Shown: positions 17,798-27,152, counted from the first letter of the stretch. The stretch is DNA of 48,652 bases from Bacteroidota bacterium (GCA_023392125.1 JAEVZS010000003.1:1-48652); one strand, 5' to 3'. The notes: generated by a model not told the origin, from the letters alone. Numbers and translations: made by a program.

Positions 17798-19708
17798 TTA
17801 GCTGTTTTTCTTCTCTGAGTCAACCTCTTCGTAATCAACATCGGTTACATTGTCAGGGCCACCAGCCTGAGGACCGCCGGCTTCAGGTCCTGCCGCTCCG
17901 CCATTCTGAGAAGCGCTGTACATTTCCTGAGAAGCAGCCTGCCAGGCATTGTTCAATGTTGACAATGCAGCATCAATCGCATCGATATCTTTAGACTCAT
18001 GCGCTTTTTTCAGTTCCGCGAGAGCAGATTCGATCGCTGATTTGTTGCTTGCAGACAATTTGTCACCAAATTCTTTCAGCTGTTTTTCTGTACTGAAGAT
18101 CATCGAATCGGCAGCATTGACTTTCTCAATACGCTCTTTTTCTTTCTTATCAGCCTCTTCGTTTGCTTTCGCTTCATTACGCATCTTTTCGATTTCCTGA
18201 TCGGTCAGACCGGAAGATGCTTCGATACGGATCTTCTGCTCCTTGTTGGTGCCTCTGTCTTTGGCAGACACATGAAGAATCCCGTTGGCATCAATATCGA
18301 AGGTAACTTCAATTTGAGGAACACCTCTCGGAGCCGGTGGAATATCAGACAAATGGAATCTTCCGATTGTTCTGTTATCCTTCGCCATAGGACGCTCTCC
18401 CTGCAATACGTGAATCTCAACACTCGGCTGATTATCAGCAGCAGTAGAGAATACTTCCGACTTCTTGGTAGGAATGGTAGTATTGGATTCTATCAGTTTG
18501 GTGAATACACCACCCATGGTTTCAATACCCAGTGAAAGCGGAGTAACATCCAGCAGCAATACATCTTTTACTTCACCCGTCAGAACACCACCCTGAATTG
18601 CTGCACCAACGGCAACAACTTCGTCAGGGTTCACACCTTTGGAAGGCTTCTTTCCAAAGAACTTCTCTACCTCCTCCTGAATTTTCGGAATTCTGGTCGA
18701 ACCACCTACAAGGATTACCTCATCAATCTGTGATGTGGAAAGTCCGGCGTCTTTAAGAGCTGCCTTGCAAGGTTCCAGCGTTCTTCTGATCAGTGAATCG
18801 GATAGCTGCTCAAATTTAGCTCTTGAAAGCGTACGCACAAGGTGTTTCGGAATGCCATCAACCGGCATGATATACGGCAGATTGATTTCAGTACTGGTAG
18901 AGCTTGAAAGCTCGATCTTTGCTTTTTCAGCAGCTTCTTTCAGACGCTGAAGAGCCATAGGATCTTTTCTCAGATCAATGCCCTCATCGTTTTTGAATTC
19001 ATCGGCAAGCCAGTCAATAATCACCTGGTCAAAATCATCACCACCCAGATTGGTATCCCCATTGGTTGACTTTACTTCAAAAACTCCATCTCCCAGCTCC
19101 AGTATGGAAACATCAAATGTTCCACCACCAAGATCAAATACAGCAATCGTCATATCACTGCCTTTTTTGTCCAGGCCGTAGGCCAGAGCAGCAGCAGTAG
19201 GCTCGTTGATAATACGTTTTACCTCAAGACCTGCAATCTGGCCGGCTTCTTTGGTAGCCTGTCTTTCTGCGTCATTAAAATACGCAGGGACAGTAATTAC
19301 CGCTTCCCGTACTTCTGTTCCAAGATAATCTTCTGCTGTAGACTTCATTTTCTGAAGAATCATCGCAGAGATTTCCTGAGGAGTATACATCCTGTCTCCG
19401 ATACGGACTCTTGGTGTGTCATTATCACCACGCTCCACTTTGTAAGAAACCTTTCCGTTTTCCTTTTCCATATCGGAAAATTTCTTACCCATGTATCGCT
19501 TGATTGAACTGATTGTATTTACCGGATTAGTGATAGCCTGTCTCTTAGCGGGGTCCCCCACTTTTCGCTCACCATTATCCTGAAACGCAACGATAGAAGG
19601 GGTGGTTCTTCTACCCTCACTGTTAGGAATTACCACAGGCTCATTACCTTCCATCACTGAAACGCAGGAGTTGGTTGTTCCTAAGTCAATACCAATAATT
19701 TTACCCAT
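17798..19708 (-). CDS. dnaK: Molecular chaperone DnaK (Hsp70)
   Basis: A 636-residue Hsp70. It starts MGKIIGIDLGTTNS and contains the ATPase-domain signatures IINEPTAAALAYG and VFDLGGGTFDVS, then ILVGGSTRIPK, the linker DVLLLDVTPLSLG and a substrate-binding domain. The C-terminal lid ends in a Gly/Ala-rich stretch and an acidic EEVDSEKK tail. It folds nascent and stress-damaged proteins with DnaJ and GrpE, neither of which is in view. ATG 19708 is chosen because an upstream in-frame start would add a non-conserved basic leader. The gene is monocistronic, with its own terminator and an unusual TGTCA-rich upstream region. Confidence 0.99.
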   Translation of the reverse strand: MGKIIGIDLGTTNSCVSVMEGNEPVVIPNSEGRRTTPSIVAFQDNGERKVGDPAKRQAITNPVNTISSIKRYMGKKFSDMEKENGKVSYKVERGDNDTPRVRIGDRMYTPQEISAMILQKMKSTAEDYLGTEVREAVITVPAYFNDAERQATKEAGQIAGLEVKRIINEPTAAALAYGLDKKGSDMTIAVFDLGGGTFDVSILELGDGVFEVKSTNGDTNLGGDDFDQVIIDWLADEFKNDEGIDLRKDPMALQRLKEAAEKAKIELSSSTSTEINLPYIMPVDGIPKHLVRTLSRAKFEQLSDSLIRRTLEPCKAALKDAGLSTSQIDEVILVGGSTRIPKIQEEVEKFFGKKPSKGVNPDEVVAVGAAIQGGVLTGEVKDVLLLDVTPLSLGIETMGGVFTKLIESNTTIPTKKSEVFSTAADNQPSVEIHVLQGERPMAKDNRTIGRFHLSDIPPAPRGVPQIEVTFDIDANGILHVSAKDRGTNKEQKIRIEASSGLTDQEIEKMRNEAKANEEADKKEKERIEKVNAADSMIFSTEKQLKEFGDKLSASNKSAIESALAELKKAHESKDIDAIDAALSTLNNAWQAASQEMYSASQNGGAAGPEAGGPQAGGPDNVTDVDYEEVDSEKKNS

Positions 19709-19802
19709 AACTATAACTTTAGTAATATAATGTAAATTCTTTTTTTTGCTCCTTACCCTTAATAACAAGGCTCATGCCAATAGAGTTACAGGTAAAACCA
19801 TA

Positions 19803-19869
19803 TGTCATTATGGCACATTGTGTCATAAAACATGATTAAATTACTGCTCCATACCGCCTATATGACATA
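19803..19869. promoter_or_regulatory. Candidate operator array between dnaK and the metal permease
   Basis: The divergent region holds TGTCA (19803-19807), TGGCA (19811-19815) and TGTCA (19821-19825), plus an inverted TGACA (19863-19867). Bases 19808-19828 form a near-perfect inverted repeat, TTATGGCACA-T-TGTGTCATAA, with one mismatch. It could be a heat-shock control site for dnaK or a metal-regulator site for the permease. The protein that binds it is unknown. Confidence 0.45.
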
Positions 19870-19922
19870 AATTTCATTTGCATGCCTTGCAGAGCTGTCA
19901 CGATTAAGTAAATTTGATACCT

Positions 19923-21215
19923 ATGAAGGAACTCCTGGAATTCCTGACCTTGTCAGATCCCAATATCCGGTATGTTGTCATTGGCTCTGTATTATTAACA
20001 GCATCCTCTGCTTTGGTTGGCTGCTTTACTTATCTCAGAAAAAGAGCCCTCACCGGTGATGTAATTGCCCATTCCGTCCTACCCGGAATCTGTATTGCAT
20101 TCATACTCTGGCAGGAGAAAAACCCTCTGGTGCTCATCACCGGAGCATTCACAACCGGCTTGCTTTCCGTATTTCTAATGGAAAAGCTGACCCGCCATAA
20201 CCGAATCCGTGAAGATACAGCACTCGCCCTTATACTATCCGTTTTTTTCGGGGCCGGCATTTTATTATTAACCCATATCCAGCATTCAGGCAATGGCCGG
20301 CAATCCGGCCTGGACAGCTTTCTGTTTGGTCAGGCCACCTCTCTGACAGCCTCTGACCTGTATACATTCGGAAGCCTCGCAATAGTAACCATACTGGTTC
20401 TGCTGTTGTTTTTTAAAGAATTTACTTTTATGGCCTTCGATGAGCACTTTGCACGCTCTATAGGCCTTCCTGTCCGTCTTTTGCAGGGCCTGCTTACTTC
20501 ACTGACTGTTTTGGCGGTTGTGCTGGGCATTCAGGCAGTCGGTGTAATTCTTATGGCAGCCATGCTCATTACCCCCGCCACAGCTGCCCGCACCTGGACA
20601 GACAAAATCGCCAATATGCTCATCCTCGCTGCCATATTTGGAGCAGTCTCAGGAATCACAGGTGCATATATAAGCTATATAAAGCCGGGAATGCCGACAG
20701 GACCCTGGATTGTTGTGATGATTTCGCTGATTGCTTTTGTATCATTTGTAGCTGCGCCGGGCAGAGGACTGATCTATCGCTATTATCAGCATTATCGGAA
20801 CAGAAAAAAAATCCGGGAGGAAAATATTCTGAAAACCTTTTTTCATCTTGGTGAAAAAGACAACATATTTGACAGAGCCTATATTATCGAAGAAATAAAG
20901 GAAAAGAGGCCTATCGATGAAAAAACGCTTCGCAAAGGTCTCCGCTCTCTCGTCAGAGAAGGCTATATCCATAAAGACAGATCAGCCTTTACTCTTACAG
21001 AGGAAGGCAAAAATATCGGTCAGCGTATTACCAGAACGCACCGGCTCTGGGAGCTTTATCTGACCAATTATCTGAATATTGCTCCCGACCATGTGCATGA
21101 AGACGCCGAAACCATCGAGCATATTCTGACTCCCGAACTTGAGAAAAGACTGGAAGAACTCCTGCGTAAACCTGAACAAGACCCGCATGCTTCACAGATT
21201 CCATATAAAGAATAA
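19923..21215 (+). CDS. Metal ABC transporter permease fused to a DtxR/MntR-type regulator domain
   Basis: A 430-residue two-part protein. Residues 1-285 form a ZnuB/MntB-type (ABC-3) permease of 8-9 helices, with LVGCFTYLRKRALTGDVIAHSVLPG near the start and AVGVILMAAMLITPAATA near the C-terminal end. Residues 295-415 resemble a DtxR/MntR repressor: a winged-helix segment (TLRKGLRSLVREGYIH) and a metal-binding, dimerisation-like segment (HRLWELYL, then HEDAETIEH) that keeps the His and Glu ligands. It would import zinc, manganese or iron; the fused domain probably senses the metal in the cytoplasm. No ATPase or binding protein adjoins it. ATG 19923 is preferred over TTG 19914. Confidence 0.87.
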   Translation: MKELLEFLTLSDPNIRYVVIGSVLLTASSALVGCFTYLRKRALTGDVIAHSVLPGICIAFILWQEKNPLVLITGAFTTGLLSVFLMEKLTRHNRIREDTALALILSVFFGAGILLLTHIQHSGNGRQSGLDSFLFGQATSLTASDLYTFGSLAIVTILVLLLFFKEFTFMAFDEHFARSIGLPVRLLQGLLTSLTVLAVVLGIQAVGVILMAAMLITPATAARTWTDKIANMLILAAIFGAVSGITGAYISYIKPGMPTGPWIVVMISLIAFVSFVAAPGRGLIYRYYQHYRNRKKIREENILKTFFHLGEKDNIFDRAYIIEEIKEKRPIDEKTLRKGLRSLVREGYIHKDRSAFTLTEEGKNIGQRITRTHRLWELYLTNYLNIAPDHVHEDAETIEHILTPELEKRLEELLRKPEQDPHASQIPYKE

Positions 21216-23322
21216 GTGCTTACTTTTGTCCTGGCTGCAATATAGCTGTCCGGCTTTTCTGTTCGCTCTGCTTCTTATTCTGCCAGCCGATGCACAGCAA
21301 CACCTGTCGGTCTATGGCGGCGCTTTTACACCGACAGGCGACATGCGCTTTCTGGTTATATTCGCCTCCCTGGAAAAAGACTATACTACTGATGCCCCCC
21401 ATTTTAATCACTCAGAATGGCCGGAAATCAATCCCCGGCAGCATAAGGAAGCTGGAAAAACTTTTCTTCAGCATTACGACCAGCTGTTTTATCAGGATTT
21501 CGATCAGTTTTCACCCGACAATACCGACCGGACCATCTCCAATTTTTATTACCAGATGAGCCGGAAACACCCGGAAAAACCTCCTTTACGAATTGTGGCG
21601 GATATCTTTCCCGAGCGCATTGTAGTAAAGGAAAGCCGTCAAAACAACAAAGCTGTTTTCAGGCAGATTGCCTCACAGTATCCGGATTTTGACTGGAGCC
21701 GGTATGATCTCCGTAACAATCATCCTAACTTTGGATTTGATAACAGCCAAACCGGCCCTGATAGCATTATTGATTTTGTAATTGTCGTATGGCGCAAAGA
21801 AGGATGTCGCGGCTACGCATCACTCAATGACAATCATACGTTTGACACTCCGCAAGGCATCTATAAAATTCAAAGGCAGAGCGGATTTACTATTGAAAAC
21901 AGTATGTGGCATATAGCGGGTCTGAAAGGCCTCTTCATTCATGAAATGGCTCACAATCTGTACAATTGTCCTCATTATTTTACAACCAACGGAGTACTTG
22001 GCTCCTATTTTTACAGTACGTCAGGCTGGGGCATGTGTGCCTACGACCGTGTCAATACCTCCGCCAATGCCTGGGAAAGCTGGTATACCGGCTGGATTGA
22101 GCTAAAAACAGAAAAAGATATCCGGGAGCCCCGGAATTGTCGCCTGACACTCGATGATTTTGTTTCCACAGGCGATGCCATACGCATCCAGATCCCGGAA
22201 ACGAATCAGCGGCTCTGGCTCGAAAACCACAGCGGAGCCACCATTTTTGATGATCGCGAAAGCTGGCTGACAGATGGAGCCGGAGATTCTACACCGATGC
22301 CTTCCAGGGGGCTGTATATGTACATCGAGCGTATTACAGCCAGCAGAGGCGAAATTATATCTGCTCTGGGATGGCAATACAGCAATGGACTCCGGGCGAT
22401 ATCTGCTTCGGGAAACTTTGACTATGAAGTTCTGGGAGAAGAGCTATCCATACAGGTTTTTAATAATATAGCTGCCAACTTCAGAAAGCTTCGTCCCAAT
22501 CCGGCCGGCCCGCACAATGATATGGCGACGATCCGCGCCAATTATCTGTATGACACCCTGTATCCTGATGTCATATTTACAAGAAACTTTACCAACAACT
22601 CCGGGCAGAATGTACCAGTATGCGGTAAATACCCTCCTCACAGCATGCCCAATGAATACAGAATGGTTCTGCGTGAAGAAGGCATATACACATATGCCGG
22701 ACTGGGCCTTGACTTCGCATTCAGACAGCCCGGACAAAAAGCAGGCATTAGCTGCAATCCGATGATTACTCCGCTCCAGTATTATGAGGAATGTGCAGAA
22801 AGCCTTGAGCCTATGACATTAACCGGATTGTCCGTAGAGCTCATATCCATTGACAGTATTACGGGACAAATTACAGTTGATATTCGTTTTGACGATACCG
22901 AAATCACGAGCGATCAAAGATTTACGGGAAACCTGCTCATCCCCCGCAATCCTGCGGCTGAAGCTGATCTTGTCATCGGCAGAAATGTGCATCTCACAGT
23001 AGATAAGAGCAGCAGCGCCGACCGCAGCACCCGCGGTCAATTACTCAACGGACACTATGAATATCCTGATTTTGTCAACATGAGCAGGCTTACCTTTGAC
23101 ACGTTAAGCAGAATTCACCTGAAAGAAAAAGCTACTTTGCGGATCAGAGAGGGTTCGGAGCTCATTATCAGTCCCGGTACTCATATACATATGGATCGGA
23201 AAGCCCGTATTCTGGTTGAAAAAGGGAGCCGGCTTGTTGTCAGCCAGCCGTTTTCATTGGAAGCAACCAGATCTTCCCGGATTCGCTACAGGCAGTGTAA
23301 CAAAAAGTTACCGAAGAAATAA
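21187..23322 (+). CDS. Secreted zinc metalloprotease-like protein
   Basis: A 711-residue protein with an N-terminal hydrophobic signal segment ending near residue 36 (LPADA-QQ). The zincin motif HEMAH lies at about residues 252-256, with a PH pair at 262-263 that may supply the third ligand, as in M6/gametolysin-like proteases. YYSTSGWGMCAYDR-type sequence follows, where M6-like proteins have their Met-turn region. A beta-rich C-terminal region ends in a parallel-beta-like stretch (LRIREGSELIISPGTHIH), with no recognised T9SS sorting domain. The start overlaps the permease 3' end by 29 bases, so the two may be co-transcribed. ATG 21187 places the signal segment correctly; an earlier in-frame ATG at 21139 is less likely. 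Confidence 0.7.
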   Translation: MLHRFHIKNKCLLLSWLQYSCPAFLFALLLILPADAQQHLSVYGGAFTPTGDMRFLVIFASLEKDYTTDAPHFNHSEWPEINPRQHKEAGKTFLQHYDQLFYQDFDQFSPDNTDRTISNFYYQMSRKHPEKPPLRIVADIFPERIVVKESRQNNKAVFRQIASQYPDFDWSRYDLRNNHPNFGFDNSQTGPDSIIDFVIVVWRKEGCRGYASLNDNHTFDTPQGIYKIQRQSGFTIENSMWHIAGLKGLFIHEMAHNLYNCPHYFTTNGVLGSYFYSTSGWGMCAYDRVNTSANAWESWYTGWIELKTEKDIREPRNCRLTLDDFVSTGDAIRIQIPETNQRLWLENHSGATIFDDRESWLTDGAGDSTPMPSRGLYMYIERITASRGEIISALGWQYSNGLRAISASGNFDYEVLGEELSIQVFNNIAANFRKLRPNPAGPHNDMATIRANYLYDTLYPDVIFTRNFTNNSGQNVPVCGKYPPHSMPNEYRMVLREEGIYTYAGLGLDFAFRQPGQKAGISCNPMITPLQYYEECAESLEPMTLTGLSVELISIDSITGQITVDIRFDDTEITSDQRFTGNLLIPRNPAAEADLVIGRNVHLTVDKSSSADRSTRGQLLNGHYEYPDFVNMSRLTFDTLSRIHLKEKATLRIREGSELIISPGTHIHMDRKARILVEKGSRLVVSQPFSLEATRSSRIRYRQCNKKLPKK

Positions 23323-23667
23323 TGGTCAACATTCTGATATCCGATACGAAGCTGTCTTTATTTTTTTGAAAAATAATTAACAATTCATTAGGAACATTTT
23401 AATACAAAAACTACTTTTGATTTAAGCTTGTATTAACTGAAATGACATCTGGCAACCTACATACAATCTTTTCTCTTTCATACTCCTTCAGCGAGGCCAG
23501 AATTTCTTTGTCTATCAGGTTCTTCCCGAGGCCCTAGGCCGTTACTTTATCTTATTTACCTACGGGGTAAATATCAAACCAATCTGCCTTTACTGTTATC
23601 CGAATAAAAGGATAAAACCCAAACATTTTATATACTAAATTCTATACGACATACTATTGCCAAAACA
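23323..23667. other. Leader region before the arginine cluster
   Basis: No gene is seen. A short hairpin pairs TATTTACC (23553-23560) with GGTAAATA (23566-23573) around TACGG. A box TACTATTG at about 23650, one base off TAnnTTTG, lies just before the GNAT start. No ArgR-type box was found. Confidence 0.35.
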
Positions 23668-24342
23668 ATGTCTGCGGTACAGTTTAAAGTTAAAGTAGCT
23701 GGCGAAGATCATAAGCACCTTGCGGAAGCTATATGCAAAGAAATGGAGGAAAGTGCCAAAGCACGAGGTACGGGGATTGCCAAAAGAAGCCCTGACTATA
23801 TCCGCCAGAAAATGGAAGAAGGCAAAGCGATCATTGCCCTCACGGACAAAGGAGAGTTTGCCGGTTTCTGCTATATTGAAACCTGGGGACACGGAAAATA
23901 TGTTGCCAATTCAGGCCTTATTGTCGCTCCTGATTTTCGCAAATACGGTCTGGCTACCCGGATTAAGGAAAAGGCCTTTGCCCTCTCCAGAAAAAAATAT
24001 CCTGATGCCAAGCTTTTTGGTCTGACTACCAGCGCGGCTGTCATGAAGATAAACTCCGAACTGGGCTACCGCCCGGTTACTTTTTCCGAACTCACAGATG
24101 ACGAGCAGTTCTGGAAAGGATGTGCCAGTTGTGTAAATTTTGACATTCTGAAAAGCAAAAATTACAAAAACTGTCTCTGTACCGGTATGCTTTATGATCC
24201 TGCCGAGAAAAACCGCAAGAAATGGGACTTCGTGAAAAAATCCCGTATCTACGAGCGCTGGCAGAGTCTCAAAAGTCACAAGCTCCTGAAGAGCTTTACA
24301 CCTAAAGCACTGCTGACGTATCTGGGCATTGCCTCTGTTTAA
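23668..24342 (+). CDS. GNAT N-acyltransferase, probable first step of arginine synthesis
   Basis: A 224-residue protein with the GNAT fold. The core strand IIALTDKGEFAGFCYIE and the acyl-CoA loop VAPDFRKYGLATRIKE (about 87-102, an R/Q-x-x-G-x-A variant) are clear, followed by a Cys-rich C-terminal half (GCASCVNFD, NCLCTGM). In Bacteroidota a GNAT gene at this position, just ahead of argG and argC, is the usual candidate for glutamate N-acylation. Given the argF' gene downstream, the acyl group may be succinyl rather than acetyl. The function is inferred from position. It has its own start region and argG has a separate promoter. Confidence 0.75.
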   Translation: MSAVQFKVKVAGEDHKHLAEAICKEMEESAKARGTGIAKRSPDYIRQKMEEGKAIIALTDKGEFAGFCYIETWGHGKYVANSGLIVAPDFRKYGLATRIKEKAFALSRKKYPDAKLFGLTTSAAVMKINSELGYRPVTFSELTDDEQFWKGCASCVNFDILKSKNYKNCLCTGMLYDPAEKNRKKWDFVKKSRIYERWQSLKSHKLLKSFTPKALLTYLGIASV

Positions 24343-24357
24343 TTACTCTTTCTCTGA

Positions 24358-24389
24358 TTGAGAAAATACGGATTTTATTAATATTTTTG
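24358..24389 (+). promoter_or_regulatory. Promoter of argG
   Basis: A TTG (24358-24360) and a perfect TAnnTTTG box, TATTTTTG (24382-24389), are 21 bases apart. The start codon of argG follows 19 bases after the box. This fits the Bacteroidota primary sigma promoter. Confidence 0.65.
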
Positions 24390-24408
24390 GTACTCAAAAT
24401 TTAAAAAG

Positions 24409-25605
24409 ATGAGTAATAAAGTAGTATTGGCTTTTAGCGGAGGCCTTGATACCTCGTATTGTGTAAAGTATCTGAAGGAAACGCTAAACTATGAAGTATA
24501 TTCGGTTATTGTTAATACAGGTGGTTTTTCGGCAGAGGAGTTGAAGGAAATAGAGCGTAAGGCATATGCCCTTGGTGTAAAGGAACACCATTGTGCAGAA
24601 GAGCTGAACAACTATTATCAGAACTGTATTAAATACCTGATTTTCGGAAATGTACTCAAAAACAACACGTATCCGTTGTCAGTGAGCGCAGAACGAGTGT
24701 TTCAGGCAATGGCTATAGGTAAATTTGCAAAGAAAATCGGAGCGCAGGCAGTTGCTCACGGCAGCACCGGAGCCGGCAACGACCAGGTTCGTTTCGATCT
24801 TGTATTCAATATCATATGCCCGGAGGTTAAAATCATTACTCCGATCCGTGATGAAAAACTTTCCAGAGAGGAAGAAATCGAGTTTCTGAAAAAACACGGT
24901 GTGGAAGGAAACTGGGAAAAAGCTCTATACTCTATCAACAAAGGAATCTGGGGAACTTCTGTCGGCGGTAAAGAAACATTGACTTCTGACAAGTATCTAC
25001 CCGAAGCAGCATTCCCGACACAGCTAAGCAAACACAATCCCGAGGAACTGGAAATTGAGTTTAAAAACGGTGAGCCTGTCGGTGTCAACGGTCAGAGCTT
25101 TGCCAATCCGGTAGACGCGATCAACAAGATTCAGGAAATAGCCGGTCCTTTTGCGATCGGAAGAGATATCCATGTAGGCGATACCATCATCGGAATCAAA
25201 GGCCGGGTAGGCTTTGAAGCTGCAGCCCCCATGGTTATACTCAAGGCGCACCATGCACTCGAAAAGCATGTTTTGTCTAAATGGCAGCTGTACTGGAAAG
25301 ATATGCTGGGAACCTGGTACGGCAACCTGCTCCATGAAGGACAGTTTCTGGATCCGGTCATGCGCAACATAGAGGCGTTCCTCCTGGATACGCAAAAGAA
25401 TGTAAGCGGCAAAGTAACCGTGTATCTTGCACCATACAATTTCCATATTGTTGGTATCAGCTCTCCGTTTGACATGATGAGCTCAGAATTCGGGAAATAC
25501 GGAGAAATGAACAATGCCTGGTCAGGAGAAGATGTTAAAGGGTTTTCAAAGATACTGGGCAATCAGGCCATGATCTGGCACAAGGTCAACAAAACGGACC
25601 TGTAA
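24409..25605 (+). CDS. argG: Argininosuccinate synthase
   Basis: A 398-residue enzyme that joins citrulline and aspartate with ATP to make argininosuccinate. The ATP pyrophosphatase loop AFSGGLDTS is at residues 8-16, and GSTGAGNDQVRFD supplies the citrulline/aspartate site. The length matches the family. In Bacteroidota the cytosolic pathway forms N-acylated citrulline first and deacylates it before this step. It opens the core of the cluster behind its own promoter, with argC 79 bases downstream. Confidence 0.97.
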   Translation: MSNKVVLAFSGGLDTSYCVKYLKETLNYEVYSVIVNTGGFSAEELKEIERKAYALGVKEHHCAEELNNYYQNCIKYLIFGNVLKNNTYPLSVSAERVFQAMAIGKFAKKIGAQAVAHGSTGAGNDQVRFDLVFNIICPEVKIITPIRDEKLSREEEIEFLKKHGVEGNWEKALYSINKGIWGTSVGGKETLTSDKYLPEAAFPTQLSKHNPEELEIEFKNGEPVGVNGQSFANPVDAINKIQEIAGPFAIGRDIHVGDTIIGIKGRVGFEAAAPMVILKAHHALEKHVLSKWQLYWKDMLGTWYGNLLHEGQFLDPVMRNIEAFLLDTQKNVSGKVTVYLAPYNFHIVGISSPFDMMSSEFGKYGEMNNAWSGEDVKGFSKILGNQAMIWHKVNKTDL

Positions 25606-25684
25606 CTCTTTTGTCTTTATTACTCATCCTATAACCTATCCGGTTGATCACATACTAATCAACCGGATAATAAGCTACTGAAAC

Positions 25685-26665
25685 ATGAGCAATTCAAAAA
25701 AAATACGGGTAGGAATTGTCGGAAGCGCCGGCTATACAGGCGGAGAGCTTCTGCGTATACTGATCTTTCATCCGTCGGTAGAAATCGTATTTATCCACAG
25801 CAACAGCAACGCCGGAAATCTGGTCTCTAAAGTCCATACAGACCTGTTGGGAGTTACAGAGCTGCGGTTCACCGAGGAGCTGCGTGATGATATAGACGTT
25901 CTTTTCCTTTGTGTGGGACATGGTACTGCTGTTACCTTCCTTCAGGAAAACAAAATTGCTGACCATATCAAGGTGATAGACCTCAGCCATGATTTTCGCC
26001 TCAAACGCGAAGGTAATGATTTTGTATACGGCCTACCGGAGCTGCAAAGAGAAGCTATTAAAAAAGCGCAGCATATAGCCAATCCCGGATGTTTTGCAAC
26101 TGGCATCCAGCTGGGCCTGCTTCCTCTGGCATCTGCCGGATTACTTAACAGCGAAGTACATACTTCCGGTGTTACGGGTTCTACCGGGGCAGGACAAAGC
26201 CTTTCAGCCACTTCCCATTTCAGCTGGCGCAATAACAATATTTCCATATACAAGGCATTCAGCCATCAGCATCTGAAAGAAATAAGACAGACTCTGCAAC
26301 AACTGCAATCCGGCTTAAATCAGGATATCAATTTTATTCCATACCGCGGCAATTTCAGCCGGGGAATCATGATATCCTCTTATCTCAAATCGAATCTGAC
26401 GCAGGAAGACGCATTCAGGCTTTATGAGGACTATTATGCCTCACATCCTTTCGTACATGTCACCGATATCAATCCGGATGTAAAGCAGGTCGTCAATACA
26501 AACAACTGCATTGTGTATCCTCAGAAGTTCGAAAACAAGCTGCATATTATTTCCGTGATCGACAACCTTACCAAAGGAGCTTCCGGACAAGCAGTTCAAA
26601 ATATGAACCTGATGTTCGGACTCGATGAGCAGGAAGGTCTGAGGCTGAAGAGCGTGGGATTCTAA
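25685..26665 (+). CDS. argC: N-acetyl- (or N-succinyl-) gamma-glutamyl-phosphate reductase
   Basis: A 326-residue NADPH-dependent reductase of the third step. It has the Rossmann motif GSAGYTGGELLRIL (13-26) and the catalytic Cys136 in NPGCFATG. A downstream SGVTGSTGAG and NPDVKQV segment completes the ArgC pattern. It converts the acylglutamyl phosphate made by ArgB to the semialdehyde used by ArgD. The gene is followed by an unusual ACGTA palindrome and an inserted four-helix-bundle gene. Confidence 0.97.
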   Translation: MSNSKKIRVGIVGSAGYTGGELLRILIFHPSVEIVFIHSNSNAGNLVSKVHTDLLGVTELRFTEELRDDIDVLFLCVGHGTAVTFLQENKIADHIKVIDLSHDFRLKREGNDFVYGLPELQREAIKKAQHIANPGCFATGIQLGLLPLASAGLLNSEVHTSGVTGSTGAGQSLSATSHFSWRNNNISIYKAFSHQHLKEIRQTLQQLQSGLNQDINFIPYRGNFSRGIMISSYLKSNLTQEDAFRLYEDYYASHPFVHVTDINPDVKQVVNTNNCIVYPQKFENKLHIISVIDNLTKGASGQAVQNMNLMFGLDEQEGLRLKSVGF

Positions 26666-26675
26666 ACGTAAAAAG

Positions 26676-26701
26676 TGATACGTATTACGTAATACGTATC
26701 A
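26676..26701. repeat. 26-bp perfect palindrome after argC
   Basis: TGATACGTATTAC and its exact reverse complement form an uninterrupted 26-base palindrome, 11 bases past the argC stop. It is built from alternating ACGTA and TACGT units. The DNA before it begins AACGTAAAA, the same string that follows the inserted gene downstream. Confidence 0.9.
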
Positions 26702-26733
26702 ATCAGTTGTTTTATATCTTCCAGCATACAGCT

Positions 26734-27117
26734 ATGCAAAATTATAAAGAACTTAACGTATGGAAAGAAGCGCATATTCTTACTCTTAAAATTTATAAAG
26801 CTACAATGAGCTTTCCTGAATATGAAAAATATTGTATTACCAATCAGATACGACGTTCATCATATTCGATTCCCTGCAATATAGCAGAGGGTTGTGGAAA
26901 GTATTCTCAGGCTGATATCGCCAATTATTTTCAAATGGCTTTGGGTTCGGCAAATGAAACGGATTATCTGCTTTTATTGAGTAAGGATCTTCAATATTTA
27001 TCAAATGATCTGTTTGCTGAACTGACAGAAGCTATTAATAAAATAAAAGCAATGCTGATAGCACTGATAAAACGAGTTCGAGCTTTACATACGACTACTA
27101 TACAGACTACCAAATAA
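26734..27117 (+). CDS. Four-helix-bundle protein (23S rRNA intervening-sequence type)
   Basis: A 127-residue protein with the hallmarks of the S23/four-helix-bundle family: YKELNVWKEAH at the start, QIRRSSYSIPCNIAEG in the middle and ANYFQMALGSANETDYLLLLS after it. Homologues occur within intervening sequences of bacterial 23S rRNA and as scattered chromosomal genes; their function is unknown. This gene splits argC from argD. ATG 26734 fits the family start; an upstream in-frame start at 26707 adds unrelated residues. Both sides carry ACGTA-rich repeats, which suggests it arrived as a unit. Confidence 0.92.
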   Translation: MQNYKELNVWKEAHILTLKIYKATMSFPEYEKYCITNQIRRSSYSIPCNIAEGCGKYSQADIANYFQMALGSANETDYLLLLSKDLQYLSNDLFAELTEAINKIKAMLIALIKRVRALHTTTIQTTK

Positions 27118-27121
27118 TAAA

Positions 27122-27145
27122 ACGTAAAACGTACTACGTAAAACG
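27122..27145 (+). repeat. ACGTAAAACG direct repeat after the inserted gene
   Basis: ACGTAAAACG occurs at 27122-27131 and 27136-27145, separated by TACT. It starts 5 bases past the inserted gene's stop and mirrors the AACGTAAAA string that follows argC. Together they frame the inserted gene. Confidence 0.8.
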
Positions 27146-27152
27146 GAAAAAT

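Noticed and set aside
19821..19869. A sigma-54 promoter suggested by TGGCAC near dnaK
   Set aside because: The -12 element TTGC at the required spacing is missing.
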